From the NCBI GenBank assembly GCA_019916065.1, contig CM034240.1, positions 40,388,561-40,452,560 of the forward strand: DNA of 64,000 nt. Direction: 5' to 3'. Under the pieces are notes generated by a model, which was given only the letters and a program-made list of their open reading frames with translations, was not told the origin of the DNA and searched no databases. Position numbers and translations under genes: made by a program. This document shows, piece after piece, positions 11,833-24,499 of the stretch (positions within the stretch are counted from its first letter, which is position 1; each line of letters opens with the position of its first letter). This DNA is from Vitellaria paradoxa. Lineage: Eukaryota > Streptophyta > Magnoliopsida > Ericales > Sapotaceae.

Positions 11833-13385
11833 TTGGTATTCGAGTTGCTCTTTATTTTCATAAATTATTCACAATGCAAACTCAAAATGCATTGTTATAA
11901 TTAAAATTTTACTTATAAACTATGATTAAAGCAGTAGTTTTGGAGTTAAGCTACGTACTAGAAAACTAACTAGAACAATATATTTACAAGTGCCAAACAA
12001 GTTCACTAATATCAATAAGGATGATGGTGTGATAAATTTAAAGGGAATTTTATTAAATCTTATCTTGGTTTTAATAATCCTTTCATAGTTACTCACATAT
12101 GTACACATGGTAGGTTGAAATCCTCCATTCCATATTGTCTTGCTTAATTAATTGTGTTAAACATTTTAAACTTGCTTAGACCTCAACAATAAAATAAATT
12201 TTAATAAAATATTAAATTTATAAAAATTATATAAGTAGAAACATTATATATAAATGAAAATTACCGAATGTATTCTATTTTTGACTTCCCATACCCTACC
12301 CCTTCTCATAATGACCAATACTTTTTAAAATATAATAAGTTAAAGTTGAGTGCATTTAATATTATCCTATAAAAATATGCTAATAGTTTCTATATTTTAT
12401 ATTTTATTATTGGGTATCATTACATACTGTTATAATATAAAACAAATATTTAAAATAATTTATTATGTAATTAGAACGAGTTTAAATGATTAAAATTACA
12501 ACGTATTCTGTACTTGTCTCGATATTTTATTATTTATTTCATATTTATTCGAAGTTTTATTTTTCAAATCTCGAACGCTTTTTGTCAAGATCGTGGTGAA
12601 TTGAGTAATTAATTTTTTTTTTTTTGAAATAAGTTATCGTTCATACTTATCATTTTAAAAACATTCCAATCAATTGGTTTTATCATTCATCATAGTTAAG
12701 AAAAAAAAACTAATAAACAATATATACATATAAAGAAAATAAAAAAATAAATACAAAACAGAGACAGAACCACATTATGACCGTAAGAGTCGTGGCCCCC
12801 TCGAAAAAATATATACATATGTTATATGTATATTCTATACAATGGAAGGATGGTCTAACAGTGAAAGTTTTTATGAATTAACTCTTTTTAGTTAAGTTTC
12901 TGGTTCCGTCGTCCCTGATACAAAATGTTACGCGCGTAGCCCCGAAAAACACTAGGCTCTCTGGCAATCAAAAGTTTAAAACTGTCCTATACAAGGACCT
13001 CCTGCTCGGACAAACCGACACAAAAACAAAAGAAAACAAGAAAAGAACTTTGCCTCGGGGGACCGATCAGCGTTAACAATTTTCTCGTAAACAATGGGAA
13101 GAGAACAGCTAGGATAAACATTTGCCTTGACAAATGACGGGACAACTGCCTCTGGGCTCTAACCAAACCAGAGGCTATAAGGGAAAAAAAAAAAGAAGAA
13201 AAAAAATTTATTTGTAGTTAATTATTAAAAAATTAATTGTTTTTGTGTTTTGGAAGGAAAAAAAAAAGTAATTTTTAATAATTTTTGGTACCTTTATTGT
13301 TATTGTGAAGTAAAAATACCAAAAATTAATATTTTGCCAACTACACAACTGGACAATTTTTGGCATCTTTTTTTTTTTTTTTGGC

Positions 13386-13570
13386 GCTGATTTTTGTAGT
13401 AGAAGAAAAGTTGATACAAGTCTTTATTACATGGAACATTGAATTCCATAGAACATTGAATTCCATGGGCCATTGGGCCCACAACCAATGGAGGAAAAGT
13501 TGATAAAAGTCATTGTTGTTGTGAGTCTTTTAATGAATGGAACATTGAATTCCATGGGCCTTTGGACCAC
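13386..13570 (+). repeat. Imperfect ~110-bp tandem repeat containing GGAACATTGAATTCCAT
   Basis: The motif GGAACATTGAATTCCAT occurs at about 13433 and 13538, with a close copy (AGAACATTGAATTCCAT) at about 13450. The preceding AAAAGTTGATA-AAGTC block is also duplicated. No gene is associated. Confidence 0.65.
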
Positions 13571-14273
13571 TTGAAAAGATCAGCATTCCTGGTTAGGCAG
13601 GAGCACGAACCCTCTGCTTTCCAAACTATTCCATTGATTATGACCATTTAGAAAACTACAATTTGATTCAGCCGGTGTTTGGAAAGAGTAGTGAGCTTGT
13701 AGTTACTCAGATTTTTTATTTTTTAAAAAATAATTAAATTTATCTTTTAACATTTTAAATTCTTTTAAATTGTAAAAGAGTAAAATATCAAATTAATAAA
13801 AAATTAAAAATTAGCTACTAAAAAAGCTAACGTTTTTCCTTACCAAATATAATATAAGTTAACTTTTTTTTTTATTTAAGGAAAAACATTAAAAGTTAAC
13901 TTTTTCCCCCAACCATGGCTTAACTTTTTCCCCCAACTATGGCTCATTAAGAAAGATTATTCTAAATTATAATTTTTTTCTTGTAATTTCTTAAGCATGT
14001 TTAAGGGCTTATTATTTTAGCTAAATATATATATATATATCCTCCATATTGGGATATGGGTGTCAATTAAATGGGTACATGAGGGTACTGGACTTGATTG
14101 AATCCGATAAAAATCTATTAAAAAATATTTTAATAAGATTGGGATGGTTTTGTGATTGAAATTGAATATCTATACGGGTTTGGGATTTGCTTGCATGAAA
14201 CTTGATACTCGTTTATGTTTATAAGGTACCTGTTAAGTACTCGTTTAATATAATATAATATAATATATATTTT

Positions 14274-14639
14274 GGGCTCGTTTGGAGTAAGACAAAATAA
14301 GATAAATTGAGATAAAATGTGGTTTGGAGTTAATTTTGGTGCCCCTTTTTTTTTTGAAAAATCGCAAACCGTGGGAACGATTTTCCAAATCCGTTCCCAC
14401 GGATTCAAAAAAAATTTAAAAAAATAGCGACAACGGTACTCATTTGAAAGCTTTCGACACGAAGAATGTGATTATATAAAAAATTTACACATTCGGTTAA
14501 CCTATTTTTAGATTTTTTTTGTTTTTTTAGCGAAATATTGAAATTTTTTGAAATTAGTAATGGCGGGAAAATTAGAGGTAGAGGAGTTATTAGAGATTTA
14601 TAGAGTTTTTTAGAGATTTTTTTTACTCCAAACGAGCCC
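14274..14639. mobile_element. MITE with 17-bp terminal inverted repeats
   Basis: The left end GGGCTCGTTTGGAGTAA is an exact inverse of the right end TTACTCCAAACGAGCCC (14623-14639). TTT flanks both sides and may be the 3-bp target duplication. The 366-bp body has no coding and contains a hairpin of paired CCGTGGGAACG / CGTTCCCACGG blocks. The terminal sequence resembles Tourist-like (PIF/Harbinger) MITEs. Confidence 0.85.
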
Positions 14640-14790
14640 TTTATATATTTGTAATTTTATTCCTAAAATAAAATTACTTAAATTTAGGATAGAGCCATTA
14701 TCGAATTTTGTTGTCTTTTACGCTAGCTATATTTATCATTATCATTTTGTTGTTGCAACCTTCAAATACGATTTAGTTCCTTTTCTCCTA

Positions 14791-15130
14791 GGGGGTGTTT
14801 GGATGTTCAAAAAAACTCAAGTTTTGGTATTTTTTGGGTGTTTTTTTTTTCATTTTTTTGTGTGTTTGGTTGAACCAAGTGGAATTTTTAGTGTTTTTTA
14901 ATAACTTTTGGGTGTTTGGTAAATTTTTTACTGTAGCAAAGCAAAAAAAGTGATAACTTTTGGGTGTTTGGTATGTTTTTTTTACTGTAGCAAATCAAAA
15001 AAGTTGTAATTATGGAGTGTACTTTTTATTGTAGCAAATCAAAAAAGTAAAAAAATTTGTGGTTTTGCCAAACACACCAAAAGTAACTTTTGGTATTTTT
15101 TTGCTAATTTTTGAGTTGTCAAACGAGCTC
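14791..15130. mobile_element. Tourist-like MITE flanked by CTA
   Basis: The left end GGGGGTGTTTGGATG and the right end CAAACGAGCTC are imperfect inverted repeats. CTA occurs directly outside both ends (14788-14790 and 15131-15133). The body repeats the motif CTGTAGCAAA-CAAAAAAGT three times. Length is 340 bp and it is non-coding. Confidence 0.75.
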
Positions 15131-17307
15131 CTAGTCTTATTCTTTGATCGAAGCCGCTGAACTCTTCTTTGTATAACTGCATTCTGTTTTGTTCTGTATC
15201 GTTACCTAAGATCAACGCCTCGTAAAAGATTCACAGTGTCATTCTCATCACTCAACCGCCATTGTATAATCCTAATCTACAAGTACTCAAATCTCTCTCT
15301 CCCTCTCTCTTTGTGTGACTTATATAGGATAAAGTTATTTATGAATTCAAGTTGCGTGACATATACTGAAAAAAATATTGATGAGTGTATATATATATAT
15401 ATACTCACTCTTTTTATTATTTTTGTCATCTTTTACTATTAGTTTTAAGTTATATTTCTTAATATAATTGTTAAAAATTATAGGGGTGGTAGTTGTGTCA
15501 TTATATGATGTTACTAGTTACTAGTTAAGGAAGAGAAACAAGAGTTTAAGAATTATGAAGTAGGTACAATTAAGAAGTCGATGTTTATTCTAGAATTTTT
15601 TTTTCAGGAACATAAAAAAAAAAAAAGTGTGGTTTGAGTTTGATAGCATCCTCATTTTTTTTTCTTCTTTTGGACTAATTTAAGTAATCTTCTTCCTTTA
15701 CACCTTAACATTGTAGATTCTTGAGAAATAGTTTCCAAGTTTTTTTATAGAATCACTGAAATTTTATTATTTTTAACTTTTTTTTTTTAATTTGTAATTT
15801 TGTTGAATACTTTTATTTTTACTTGGTTTGAATGTAGAACAATGAATTTGTGTTGGAAATGTTGAAATTTGTTTACATTTATTTTTTTAATTGTTTTATT
15901 GATAGATTTGGGCCCAAAAAAAAAAAAAAAAAAGGTGGGCAACATAACTAATAGTCATGTGTTAAACTTAATTGATTTCATGGGTTTGAAACGAGTTTCG
16001 CTAGTTTGAGATGAGACAGTTTGAGATTTTAACCAAAATATAAACGAGTTTCAGATAGTAATGGTAAAAAAAATAAACGAGCATGGTAATAGGATTTGCT
16101 AATTGGATAGGTACCCTTACCTGTTTACATCTTTATATTGGGATGAATAATATTGGTACAAAAATAATCCCAAACACGTGGCAACATCGCTTGAGCATAT
16201 ACCAGTTTAACGAAAGGGTGCTTGGCATTGGGCTCATTTAGTTCTTGATCACCCTAATTGGGTCTCATAGCTCAAGGTATAAATACTGGTTAATTATGAC
16301 CATAAATGCCATCACGAAATAAATTCAGTTTTATTGTTTCTTTGTTAATATAGTCAATTTGGCAAACACGATGTGACATTTGAACACTCCTTATTGTCAC
16401 ATTGCCCCATTATACTAATATCCTCACGCATGTTAAATACAAATTGATGGATATTAAATGCAAAGTAAACTGCTTTATATGTATATATACAGAGATTATA
16501 ATAATATTACTATTTCAATTATTTTTCCAATTGTTTAGAGTATGTTTGGTTGACAAAAATTTAGTAAAAAATACAATAAAAGGAGAAAGATATGATATAA
16601 AGGTAATATGTGAAAAAATTTAATTGGAGAAAAGTACAAAAAATTAGTTAAAGTTTATGAGTTTTGATAGAATTTGATACGCCAAATTTTTCAGGCTCTT
16701 TTAGGTAAGTTCAGTTGATGTAATAACTATGCATTGAAGTATTTTTTTTATCCCCGCACAAATATATAACAATAACAAATAATACACAGACGTATACTAC
16801 TCGACTATACTCTACTGACATTACATTAAACTGCATTTCTCACCAAATTTAACCTTTGGACTAGAGTTTTTAGTTATAGTTAGTGGTTTAAGATTTTACT
16901 TGTAATAAATCTTTTGTTAAATGGATTACGAGATCATTTAATGATGTTCATGGACCAAATCCATGAACTACTTATTGGCCATTCCAATAAGAGCTTAGCT
17001 CGAGTTCTATCTTTTCAACAAATGAATCAAGTTTGGACTTTTTTTCTAAGTCATTTATTAAACGAACTTAGTTTGAGTTTTAAAAAACTTAATCCAAGAG
17101 TCCGATGACCTATTTGTATAATTTACAATATTATTATCTAAATATATGTATGACATGTATTAATATAAGTAAATTCTATATATTTTAAGTAATTTTTGAA
17201 TACAATAATTGCATAAAATCAAGAAACTTCCTAACCTAAAAGATCCTATATATTATAATATCTTGGTCAACTATTTTAATTATAACAATTGAATACCAAA
17301 TCAGTCC

Positions 17308-17420
17308 AGGACAATTCAAATAAATTAAAAAATATAACTCACACAGACAAAATTCAATCTAGGACAATTCAAATAAATTAAAAAATACAACTCACATTGA
17401 CAAGTACAAATCATGTGGAT
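17308..17420 (+). repeat. 53-bp tandem duplication
   Basis: AGGACAATTCAAATAAATTA occurs at 17308 and again at 17361, followed each time by the same ACTCACA-TGACAA block. Two units, AT-rich, no coding. Confidence 0.75.
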
Positions 17421-18639
17421 ATGGATGGTGTAATTAAAAAAGAGTAAATGTCACTCCTGTAAAATTTTACCTTTTTTTTTAATCATGGTCAATATATTTT
17501 ATAAAAATTTAAATGAATTAATATTTTTCACAAATAAGAATTAAATGTTAATTTTTTAAAAAATGAAAAAAGATAATAAAAAATTATGAAAATAAAAGGT
17601 TATCCATTGCGTTCAAAATATCTACTTAATTTTTAATACCATGCATATCAAACACACTCTTATTACATGACTTATATCATACATTTGCCGCGAAAATAGG
17701 GCAAAACAACATTCCCTGCATGCAATTTGTAATGCACACTTGGCAATGAGTGTCCCAGTTTTTAATTCTCATCTTCGGATTATTGGAAGAAAAAAAAATA
17801 TTACTTTTATTTAATTGTCATACAAAATAGTGAAAAAAAGTATGAAATTCGAGAAATTATATAAAAATAATTTATTAAAAATATTTTTTATTTTCTTAAT
17901 ATTTTCCAATCGAATAAATTACAGTTTGCACTCTCAAACATTGGATCAAATCCTGCTACAGAATTTGATCTTTTAATTGTAACAATTAAAGGTTTAAGAT
18001 TTTAAATTATTACAGTGCAAATTCTCACCTAAATTGGATCTTACTAAATGGCCACCGAGGGTTGACCCATTAATAGAAGATTATGTGAACATGGCTAGTC
18101 TTAGAATTTAGGGGTTTTAAGGCCTGATGTTAGTGAATATACTATTTTTCTAATTAAATACTATTTCTTTTTTCACTTTTCGACAAGCAAAATATTTCTT
18201 TTGAGAATATTCAAACTTGTTTACAAAAATTATAACTGACTTTTGAAATAAAATATACAATAAATGGAACATATTTTTTAATTTTTATATAATTAATACA
18301 GATATATATATGTATATATATACTTGACCTCCATTGCATTTGAGGTCTTAAATAAATGTCTCGCTTGCCAAATCTAAGGACCGGCCCTACACGTGGAGGA
18401 TTTAAACTAGGGCTTGTTTAGGAAAAGTTCACGAAATGTTAATTATAACAATTTAAAATGTTAGACATTTAGGCTTACTTTGCGACGAAAAAAATTAATA
18501 TTTTAATAAATGTTAGCAAAAAATTAATTTTTTAGTTATTTGTTTATTTAACATTTTTGTCTTTTATAATTTGAAGACATTTAAAATATAAGAGAAAAAA
18601 ATTTAGTCATTTTAAAATAAAAAAGTCCAAAAAATTAAG

Positions 18640-18952
18640 AGGTCATTTGATTTGTTTTTTTATTTTCTGTTTTCTGTTTTGATCTCATTTTGCATTTGTG
18701 CTTTTAAAAATAGAGAAAACAACTCAAAATTTATTTGGTTACTTGTGTTTTCAAAATTTGTTTTCGAAAACTGCAAATGAGCTTACACATGAAATAAAAA
18801 ATGATAAAAAGTCGTTTTGAGAGTTTTCAACATAAAATAAGGAAAATCTCAAAATAAGGAAAACAAAGTATTTTCTATTTCTTCATTTTGAGATTTTTAA
18901 CACATAAAACAAAAAAAATATATAAAATATAAAAATAAACTAAATGCCACCC
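18640..18952. mobile_element. MITE of the GGYGTCATTTGG family (copy 1)
   Basis: Its ends are GAGGTCATTTGATTTG and AAATGCCACCC, an imperfect inverted pair. The internal order (TTTGGTTACTTGTGTTTTC, ACACATGAAAT, AAAAAGTCGTTTTGA) matches the elements at 33515-33833 and 36094-36410. About 313 bp, non-coding. Confidence 0.7.
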
Positions 18953-19429
18953 AAGTAATTTAAAGTTTAGACTATTCTTCCCAAATAAAATCTTAATTAT
19001 TATAATTAAAATATCAAATCAGACATTTTCAGCTGAAATTTTAGGGTAGTAAAGTACAAATTATCCTTTCTAAATCATACCAAATGAAGAAATATATCTG
19101 AGATTTCATTTTTATCTATTAATTCTTTTCTTTTCTTTTTATTTTGATAGGCCATCTAATAGTACCAATTAACACAAACGATTAGTTTTTAAGACCAGTT
19201 ACTCCAGTCTGCTTTTTGACCAACCAATTGCCATTGCATGCGCTGCAAAGGGCAAGCGAAGGAATCCAACAGTAATAAAAAGACCAACAATTAGTTTGGA
19301 AAGAAAAAAAAAAAGGGTCAAAAAGAAAAAGAGAGGTCCGCATTTAGGGGATGATTCCTTTAATATTTTCGTCTACTTTTTTTTTTTAATGTGAGATTTA
19401 TATAAAAATAAAATAAAATACAATCTTAG

Positions 19430-20345
19430 TCCGCTGTTTGAAACACATTCAAACAGAAAGAAAGAAAAAAAAAAAACTTGTGACCAGTTTGTGCTGGCAG
19501 TAGGCTAACATTGTTAATTGATGTTAATTAAATTAATATGAAATATATTTTATTAAGTTTAATAATTTTTTTTAAAATTACTAAAATTAGATATTTTATT
19601 AAAATAGGAATTAGTTACGGTAAGTAAAACTATAATTTTCAAATGCAGTTTCGATTTTCATTTCAAAAAAAATGACAACAAAAAGCAAAAAACATAAACA
19701 ACAGTACGAGCGTGTCACTAAATATAATAAAAATACTTTTTATATGGATTCAATGAGATATATATAGATAATCTTATTTTTACAATAGTTGAATTTTAGT
19801 ATAATTTTTTTTAATTATATTGATAAATTTTATTTTTAAATATTTTTATATTTAATATAATTAATATATTATCGAATAACTCAAAAATATTTTTATTATT
19901 TGAACCACGTTCTTTCAAAAAAAAAAATGTTGGGTTGATTGATGTTGGGGGTTATGTTTAGAAAAAAAAAAGTTAGTAGCTCGGTTACCAATTACTAATT
20001 TTTTGATTTTTATAAAATGACCAAATTTACCCTCTTATATTTTAAATTTTATCTAAACGTTGAATAACAAAAATGTCAAACTAACAAGAAGTTAAAAAGT
20101 TAACTATTAAAAAATTAATTTTTTTTTCTTTTTAAACACAAAAAAATTTAATTTTTTAAAAGTTAATTAGTAATCAACTATAAAAAAAAAACTTAATTTT
20201 TTTTCTTCCCAAACTCAGTCTTACCGCCGATTTGAAATACAATCAAACACAAAACAACCCCCCCAACCCAAAGGGAAAGAAAAGAAAACTCGTGGCCAGC
20301 GTGTGTTGGCAGCGGGTTAGCTAACATAGTCAACTGATGTTTGTC
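19430..20345. repeat. Dispersed repeat, also present near 39.3-39.9 kb
   Basis: From about 19726 to 20345 the order of motifs matches 39266-39895: TTCAATGAGA, AATTAATATATTATC, TTATTTGAACCACGTTCTT, then an AAAGTTAAC-rich part and a GC-rich GTGTTGGCAGCGGG end. Inside this copy, a ~110-bp block ending GGCTAACAT-GT at 19430-19525 is repeated at 20223-20340, like terminal direct repeats. The element class is unknown. Confidence 0.55.
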
Positions 20346-20390
20346 CCCCCACTTCCCTCTGTGATAACTGTGCAACCAACTTATGGGAAC

Positions 20391-21296
20391 TGTTCGGCAA
20401 AATAATACCTAGATGTACAGATGCCGAACAAGTGTAGTCAATGCGCCACGTGGCCCAGTGCCGAGCATATTTGTGTGAGCCACGTAGTCATTCGCCGAAC
20501 ACGTTGCATCGTGACACGTGGCTTTCTGCCGAACAGTTGATTGATGGCACGAGAGTTCCACGTGAGTACTATACGCGAACACGTGTCTTTGGGTTAATAT
20601 TCCAGAGAATACCCTGAGCCTTAACACCTATAAATAGTGTGTTGCTACGTGGCTATAGCCAAGGACCTTAATAGCTAGTTTGTTCGGCCCATCGATTGGC
20701 GGCTAGTAAATGTTGGACCCGGGGTCCACAGCCTTAAAGAAGGCTCATAACCATAAATGCAGCATAGTTATGACTGAACTGGGTATTTATCTCTGAAGAA
20801 ATAACTGAGTCAGTTCATTTCGTTACGAGTAGTTGACGGATGTGACAGGAGACAGTCTGACCCTGAAATTCTGGTTGTATTGCCGTGTTAAACCACCAGA
20901 AGTATTAAATGAAAGGCATGGTGTATTAAATGAAAGGTTTAAGGCATTAAATGGACGGGGAGGGGCATTTAAAGTAAGGAAAGAAAAATGGAACACGGAA
21001 GCGTGGATAATGTCAAATCGCAGGTATACTTTATTTATTATTTAGGTTACTATAAATAGATCATCCCACGGAACATTGAGGATAAGTTGACTATTGCCAA
21101 CTTAAGCTTTTACTCATCTCTTTTCTGAAAAGCTTATTTCTTTGAGTGACTTGCTGACTTAAGCATCGGAAGGTTTTCCGGCCAGAGTCCTCCACTCCGG
21201 CCGTAACCTTTCTTTCTGTATTTGTTCGGCAGGTCGACGATTGCATTTTCGGTTGGCGTGGTCAGCAGTTCCGGCGGTAAATTTTGCTGCCGAACA
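20391..21296 (+). mobile_element. Solo LTR of a Gypsy-type retrotransposon
   Basis: The 906-bp block starts TGTTCGGCA and ends TGCCGAACA, the canonical TG...CA inverted termini. GGAAC is a perfect 5-bp target duplication at 20386-20390 and 21297-21301. It is clearly less AT-rich than its surroundings. Two TATA boxes (CTATAAATAG near 20629 and TATAAATAGA at 21051) are followed by a U5-like region with GACTTAAGCATCGGA near 21160, a phrase common at the end of plant Gypsy LTRs. There is no internal region or second LTR, so it formed by LTR-LTR recombination. The intact duplication suggests it is fairly young. The small open frames within it are not genes. Confidence 0.93.
20440..20655 (+). promoter_or_regulatory. 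Cluster of ACGT-core (G-box/ABRE-like) sites in the LTR U3
   Basis: CACGTG palindromes occur at 20447, 20515, 20559 and 20580. CACGTA (20481), CACGTT (20500) and TACGTG (20646) lie in the same 200 bp, just before and around the first TATA box. In plants, bZIP and bHLH factors bind this core in abscisic acid, light and stress responses. The motif GCCGAACA recurs between the boxes. Function is inferred from motif density only. Confidence 0.6.
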
Positions 21297-21855
21297 GGAA
21301 CCACAGAAAGGGTTAGCAAATTGAGGGATGTAATTGCATAAAAAAAAAAAAAGAAAATCGTATGAATATTTTGTTCTCCTATCTGATTATATTTTTAAAT
21401 GGTAAGTGTCATGCTTATTCTCTCGTGAAGGGTACAAGAGGATGAACTTTTATAAAAAATTTATGAATTTTTTATTTTTTTTATTTGTAAGAATATTTAT
21501 TATATTATAAAATAATATATTAATTTTTATTCATATTTTCATTCTTTTCTAACATTTATTTATCCAACTAAATATATTTTTACCTTTAAATTTATTTTTG
21601 ATATATACTAAATATGATTATTCTCATTCTCATGCTATCAGTTTATTCACACTTTCAAACTCACCTTATGCTTACTTCATTCTCACTACCAAGTAAATAT
21701 TCTCAAATAATTTTATAGCAGTGATATTGGTTTTGATTCCAACTAATTGAGAGAAGTGCACAGAGGATAGAATGACTGGAAAATCATATTAATAATGGCT
21801 AATTTTTTTAGAATAATATTCAAGATTATACCCAGAAAGAGAAACATGGTATTAT

Positions 21856-22001
21856 GGGGCTGTTTGGCATCCAACCAAATACCAAAACTTACCAAAAGTC
21901 AAAAAAAATTTATACTTTCTTCTAATTAAATTTTGCCACATATCACATTTATATCAAATATTTGTACTTTTTGGCTAACTTTTTTCCAACCAAACGCCCC
22001 C
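21856..22001. mobile_element. Small Tourist-like MITE flanked by TAT
   Basis: The ends GGGGCTGTTTGG and CCAAACGCCCCC are inverted repeats. TAT lies outside both ends (21853-21855 and 22002-22004). The body shares ATTTTGCCAC-TATCA with the element at 40200-40357, so they are one family. 146 bp. Confidence 0.75.
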
Positions 22002-22209
22002 TATAAACACTTGACTATTATTTTAGGTAAAATTGTGACAAATTGGCGATGATATGCACGGTCTGATGAGAAGTTGGGTGAGCAACCACTAAGATTGTTA
22101 CAACAATCCGAATTTCTCACAATTTTAGGAGTGTAAATAAATAATCATAAATCACCAAACTATCAATCCTGTTAGGTTTATTTTTTTTTATTAATGGCAA
22201 TTGAAAGTC

Positions 22210-22900
22210 AAAATTTAAGTCTATGAAGTTTTTAAAGTATCTTAAATTGAGTCTTATTGGTCGAGTCATTCCTCGGTTCAAAGAAAAATTGCTTCAAACA
22301 ACTTTTGTAACAGGAAAAGAGTACAAAAACAGTTCAAGTGCTCAAGATTCTAGAAAAAGAGTAAGAAGGGAATTCAAGTATTCAAGATTCGATCTAGCAA
22401 AAGAGTTCGAAGGGAGTTCAAGGCCTAATAGGATTTTTGCCAATTTCATCCAGATTGTGTCTCTTCTGTAAGCTAATCTGATGAGCCTGTAAAAAAGTAT
22501 ATTTTCCAATAGCTTTTATACATCTCTCCTAGTACATTGAGAAAACCCTAATATCCAAATTGTAGAGATCTACAAGTTGAGTTTAAAAAAATAACGATTG
22601 AAGATCTTCATCTCGATAAAGAAAAATATCTCGAGTTTTAAGAGATGTCGTTCAGGTTCAAAAACAGAGTCAATTTACGAGTTTGGTTCATCACAGGTTC
22701 TAACAAGTAAGGGAAGAATAGAGTTAAGATGGAGTTTAGTTCTACTTTATATTAAGTGAATCTCTTATAACCTTTTAATTTTATAGTGGATTGATTTTCG
22801 GTTTAATTATCTTATAAACTCGAGGTTTTACCTAGAAGGGATTTTAGAATTTCCCTCATTAAGATCTTGTGTCCTTACTATTTTTGTGATTGGTTGTGAT
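22210..22900 (+). repeat. Possible LTR-derived remnant
   Basis: The stretch ends with GAGGTTTTACCTAGAAGGG and CTTGTGTCCTTACTATTTTTG. These phrases resemble the U5 end of plant Copia-type LTRs. There is no clear boundary, target duplication or primer site. The open frame at 22223-22471 shows no recognisable domain. Confidence 0.3.
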
Positions 22901-22989
22901 TATTCTCCATAGTATATTTTTTATTTTTCAAATCCAAACCAATCAAAGTCAATCATATTTACCAATAATGCACTAAAATATTCGAACTT

Positions 22990-23660
22990 AGATAATAAAT
23001 AAAAATTTATTTCTAATCTCCCAAAATCGAGACTTATATAATAGCTAAAATCTCATCAAGAAAAATTAAATAAACTAAGTAATTATGTAGCTCTCTTTCT
23101 AAATATAAATAATGAAACTACTCAAATAGTCTACTCTGCCTAAGCATGTAGTCCTATCACGACCATCATCTGGTGTAACACCGGCACCTGCATCTAAAGT
23201 TGTAGGGGTATAAGCACAATATACTAATGTATATTAAAATAATCAACTAGTGTTTGATGAAAATAAAAATTAAATAAATTATGCACGAGTGTTCTAGCAT
23301 AAATCTCTAATGTACCATGCAAACATGCATCACGTCCACAAATATTTAAATTTAAAAATTACAAATTTGAAATAAAATAAAATAAATTATTTCAACCAAA
23401 TTACAATCTCAATCCATTAGGTTAGGTACTGCTGCCTGGTCAACCTATACCTCAACCATAGGATACTAAAATATTCTGTCAATTTAATCACGCTTTATAG
23501 GTTACTAGCCTATTGGACACAATAACTAACCCCAAGCAGGTTCCTGATTTTTCAACCAATGGAGGTTTTAGTACCGTCTATTCATCTCAATACCTCTCTT
23601 AACCCAAAACCAAAATCAAAACCAAACCAAAATCAAAACCAAAACCAAAATCAAAATTAT
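22990..23660. repeat. Possible retroelement remnant with an AACCAAAATC minisatellite
   Basis: The text ACACCGGCACCTGCATCT ... GTTGTAGGGG near 23180-23215 resembles sequence seen in plant Gypsy LTRs. At about 23606-23655 a short unit of the AAACCAAAATC type repeats four to five times. Assignment is weak. Confidence 0.3.
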
Positions 23661-24146
23661 AAAATTCATGAATAAATGTAATCAATTTATTTATTCAAAA
23701 TCAATCATAATTTTTTCTTTATCCAAGGTTTCACAAAATATACAAATTTTAAATATTAAAATTTTGTATCAAACAATTTTTAATTTCTCAAAATCAAAAT
23801 TTATTAAAATCTTCCATCCAAACCACAAGACACTTATATTCATACAATTAATCATGCAAAAATAAATCAATTGATAAATCATTAAATATTTCATACATAA
23901 TAAATTTAATTTTTATTTAACTTTACCCTATCTTAAATATGAGATTTTGATCTTCACGTGCACCAATTCCACTATACTTGACTTCCAACTCACTATGATC
24001 AATGTACTAAAAACAAAAAAAATCAGTAGTGGACTTTCTAATCACTTCACTAACTGTCTCCTGAGTTCTTTTATGTTATCTTTCTTTTTTTTTTCTCTCT
24101 TTTATTTTATTTATTTTTATTCTACTAACAAACTATCATGGGTTCG

Positions 24147-24364
24147 AGAGGATGCAGTGGAAAAATCAACTGCCTTGATTTAATTATATTGATCTAAGAG
24201 TCCTAATTTAATTTAGTCAAAATTAATTTCAAAAAAATAAAAGTTAAAAATCTGATTGAATCACAACTAATGTAAAATATAAAAAGCTTTTTCTCATTTA
24301 AATGCAATCAAATCAAGCAGTTGATTTTTCACTGTGCCCCCTGCAATTATTTTTTCACTATCAC
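24147..24364. mobile_element. Foldback MITE, GCAGTGAAAAA family (copy 1)
   Basis: The left end GATGCAGTGGAAAAATCAA pairs with the right end TTGATTTTTCACTGTGCCCC. The body carries the AATCTGATTGAATCACAACTAATGT-type block shared with the elements at 29993-30335, 31607-31866 and 31940-32222. Non-coding. Confidence 0.65.
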
Positions 24365-24499
24365 CCCTAAAACCTATCATAATTGCTTAGGAATTCAAAT
24401 AGGAATAGGATATTAAAGCTACATATTTTTAATGTCATTCATAAATTAATAGTCATTAACCATAATAATATTATATTATATTATTTATTTATTTATTGG

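Noticed and set aside
12960..13160. GC-richer stretch with a codon-like antisense frame (near 13075-13150)
   Set aside because: About 45 residues without a start, splice sites or a family I can name; could be a gene relic but cannot be supported.
20833..21045. Open frame within the solo LTR
   Set aside because: It lies inside a defined LTR and shows no domain; it is a chance frame in GC-richer repeat DNA.
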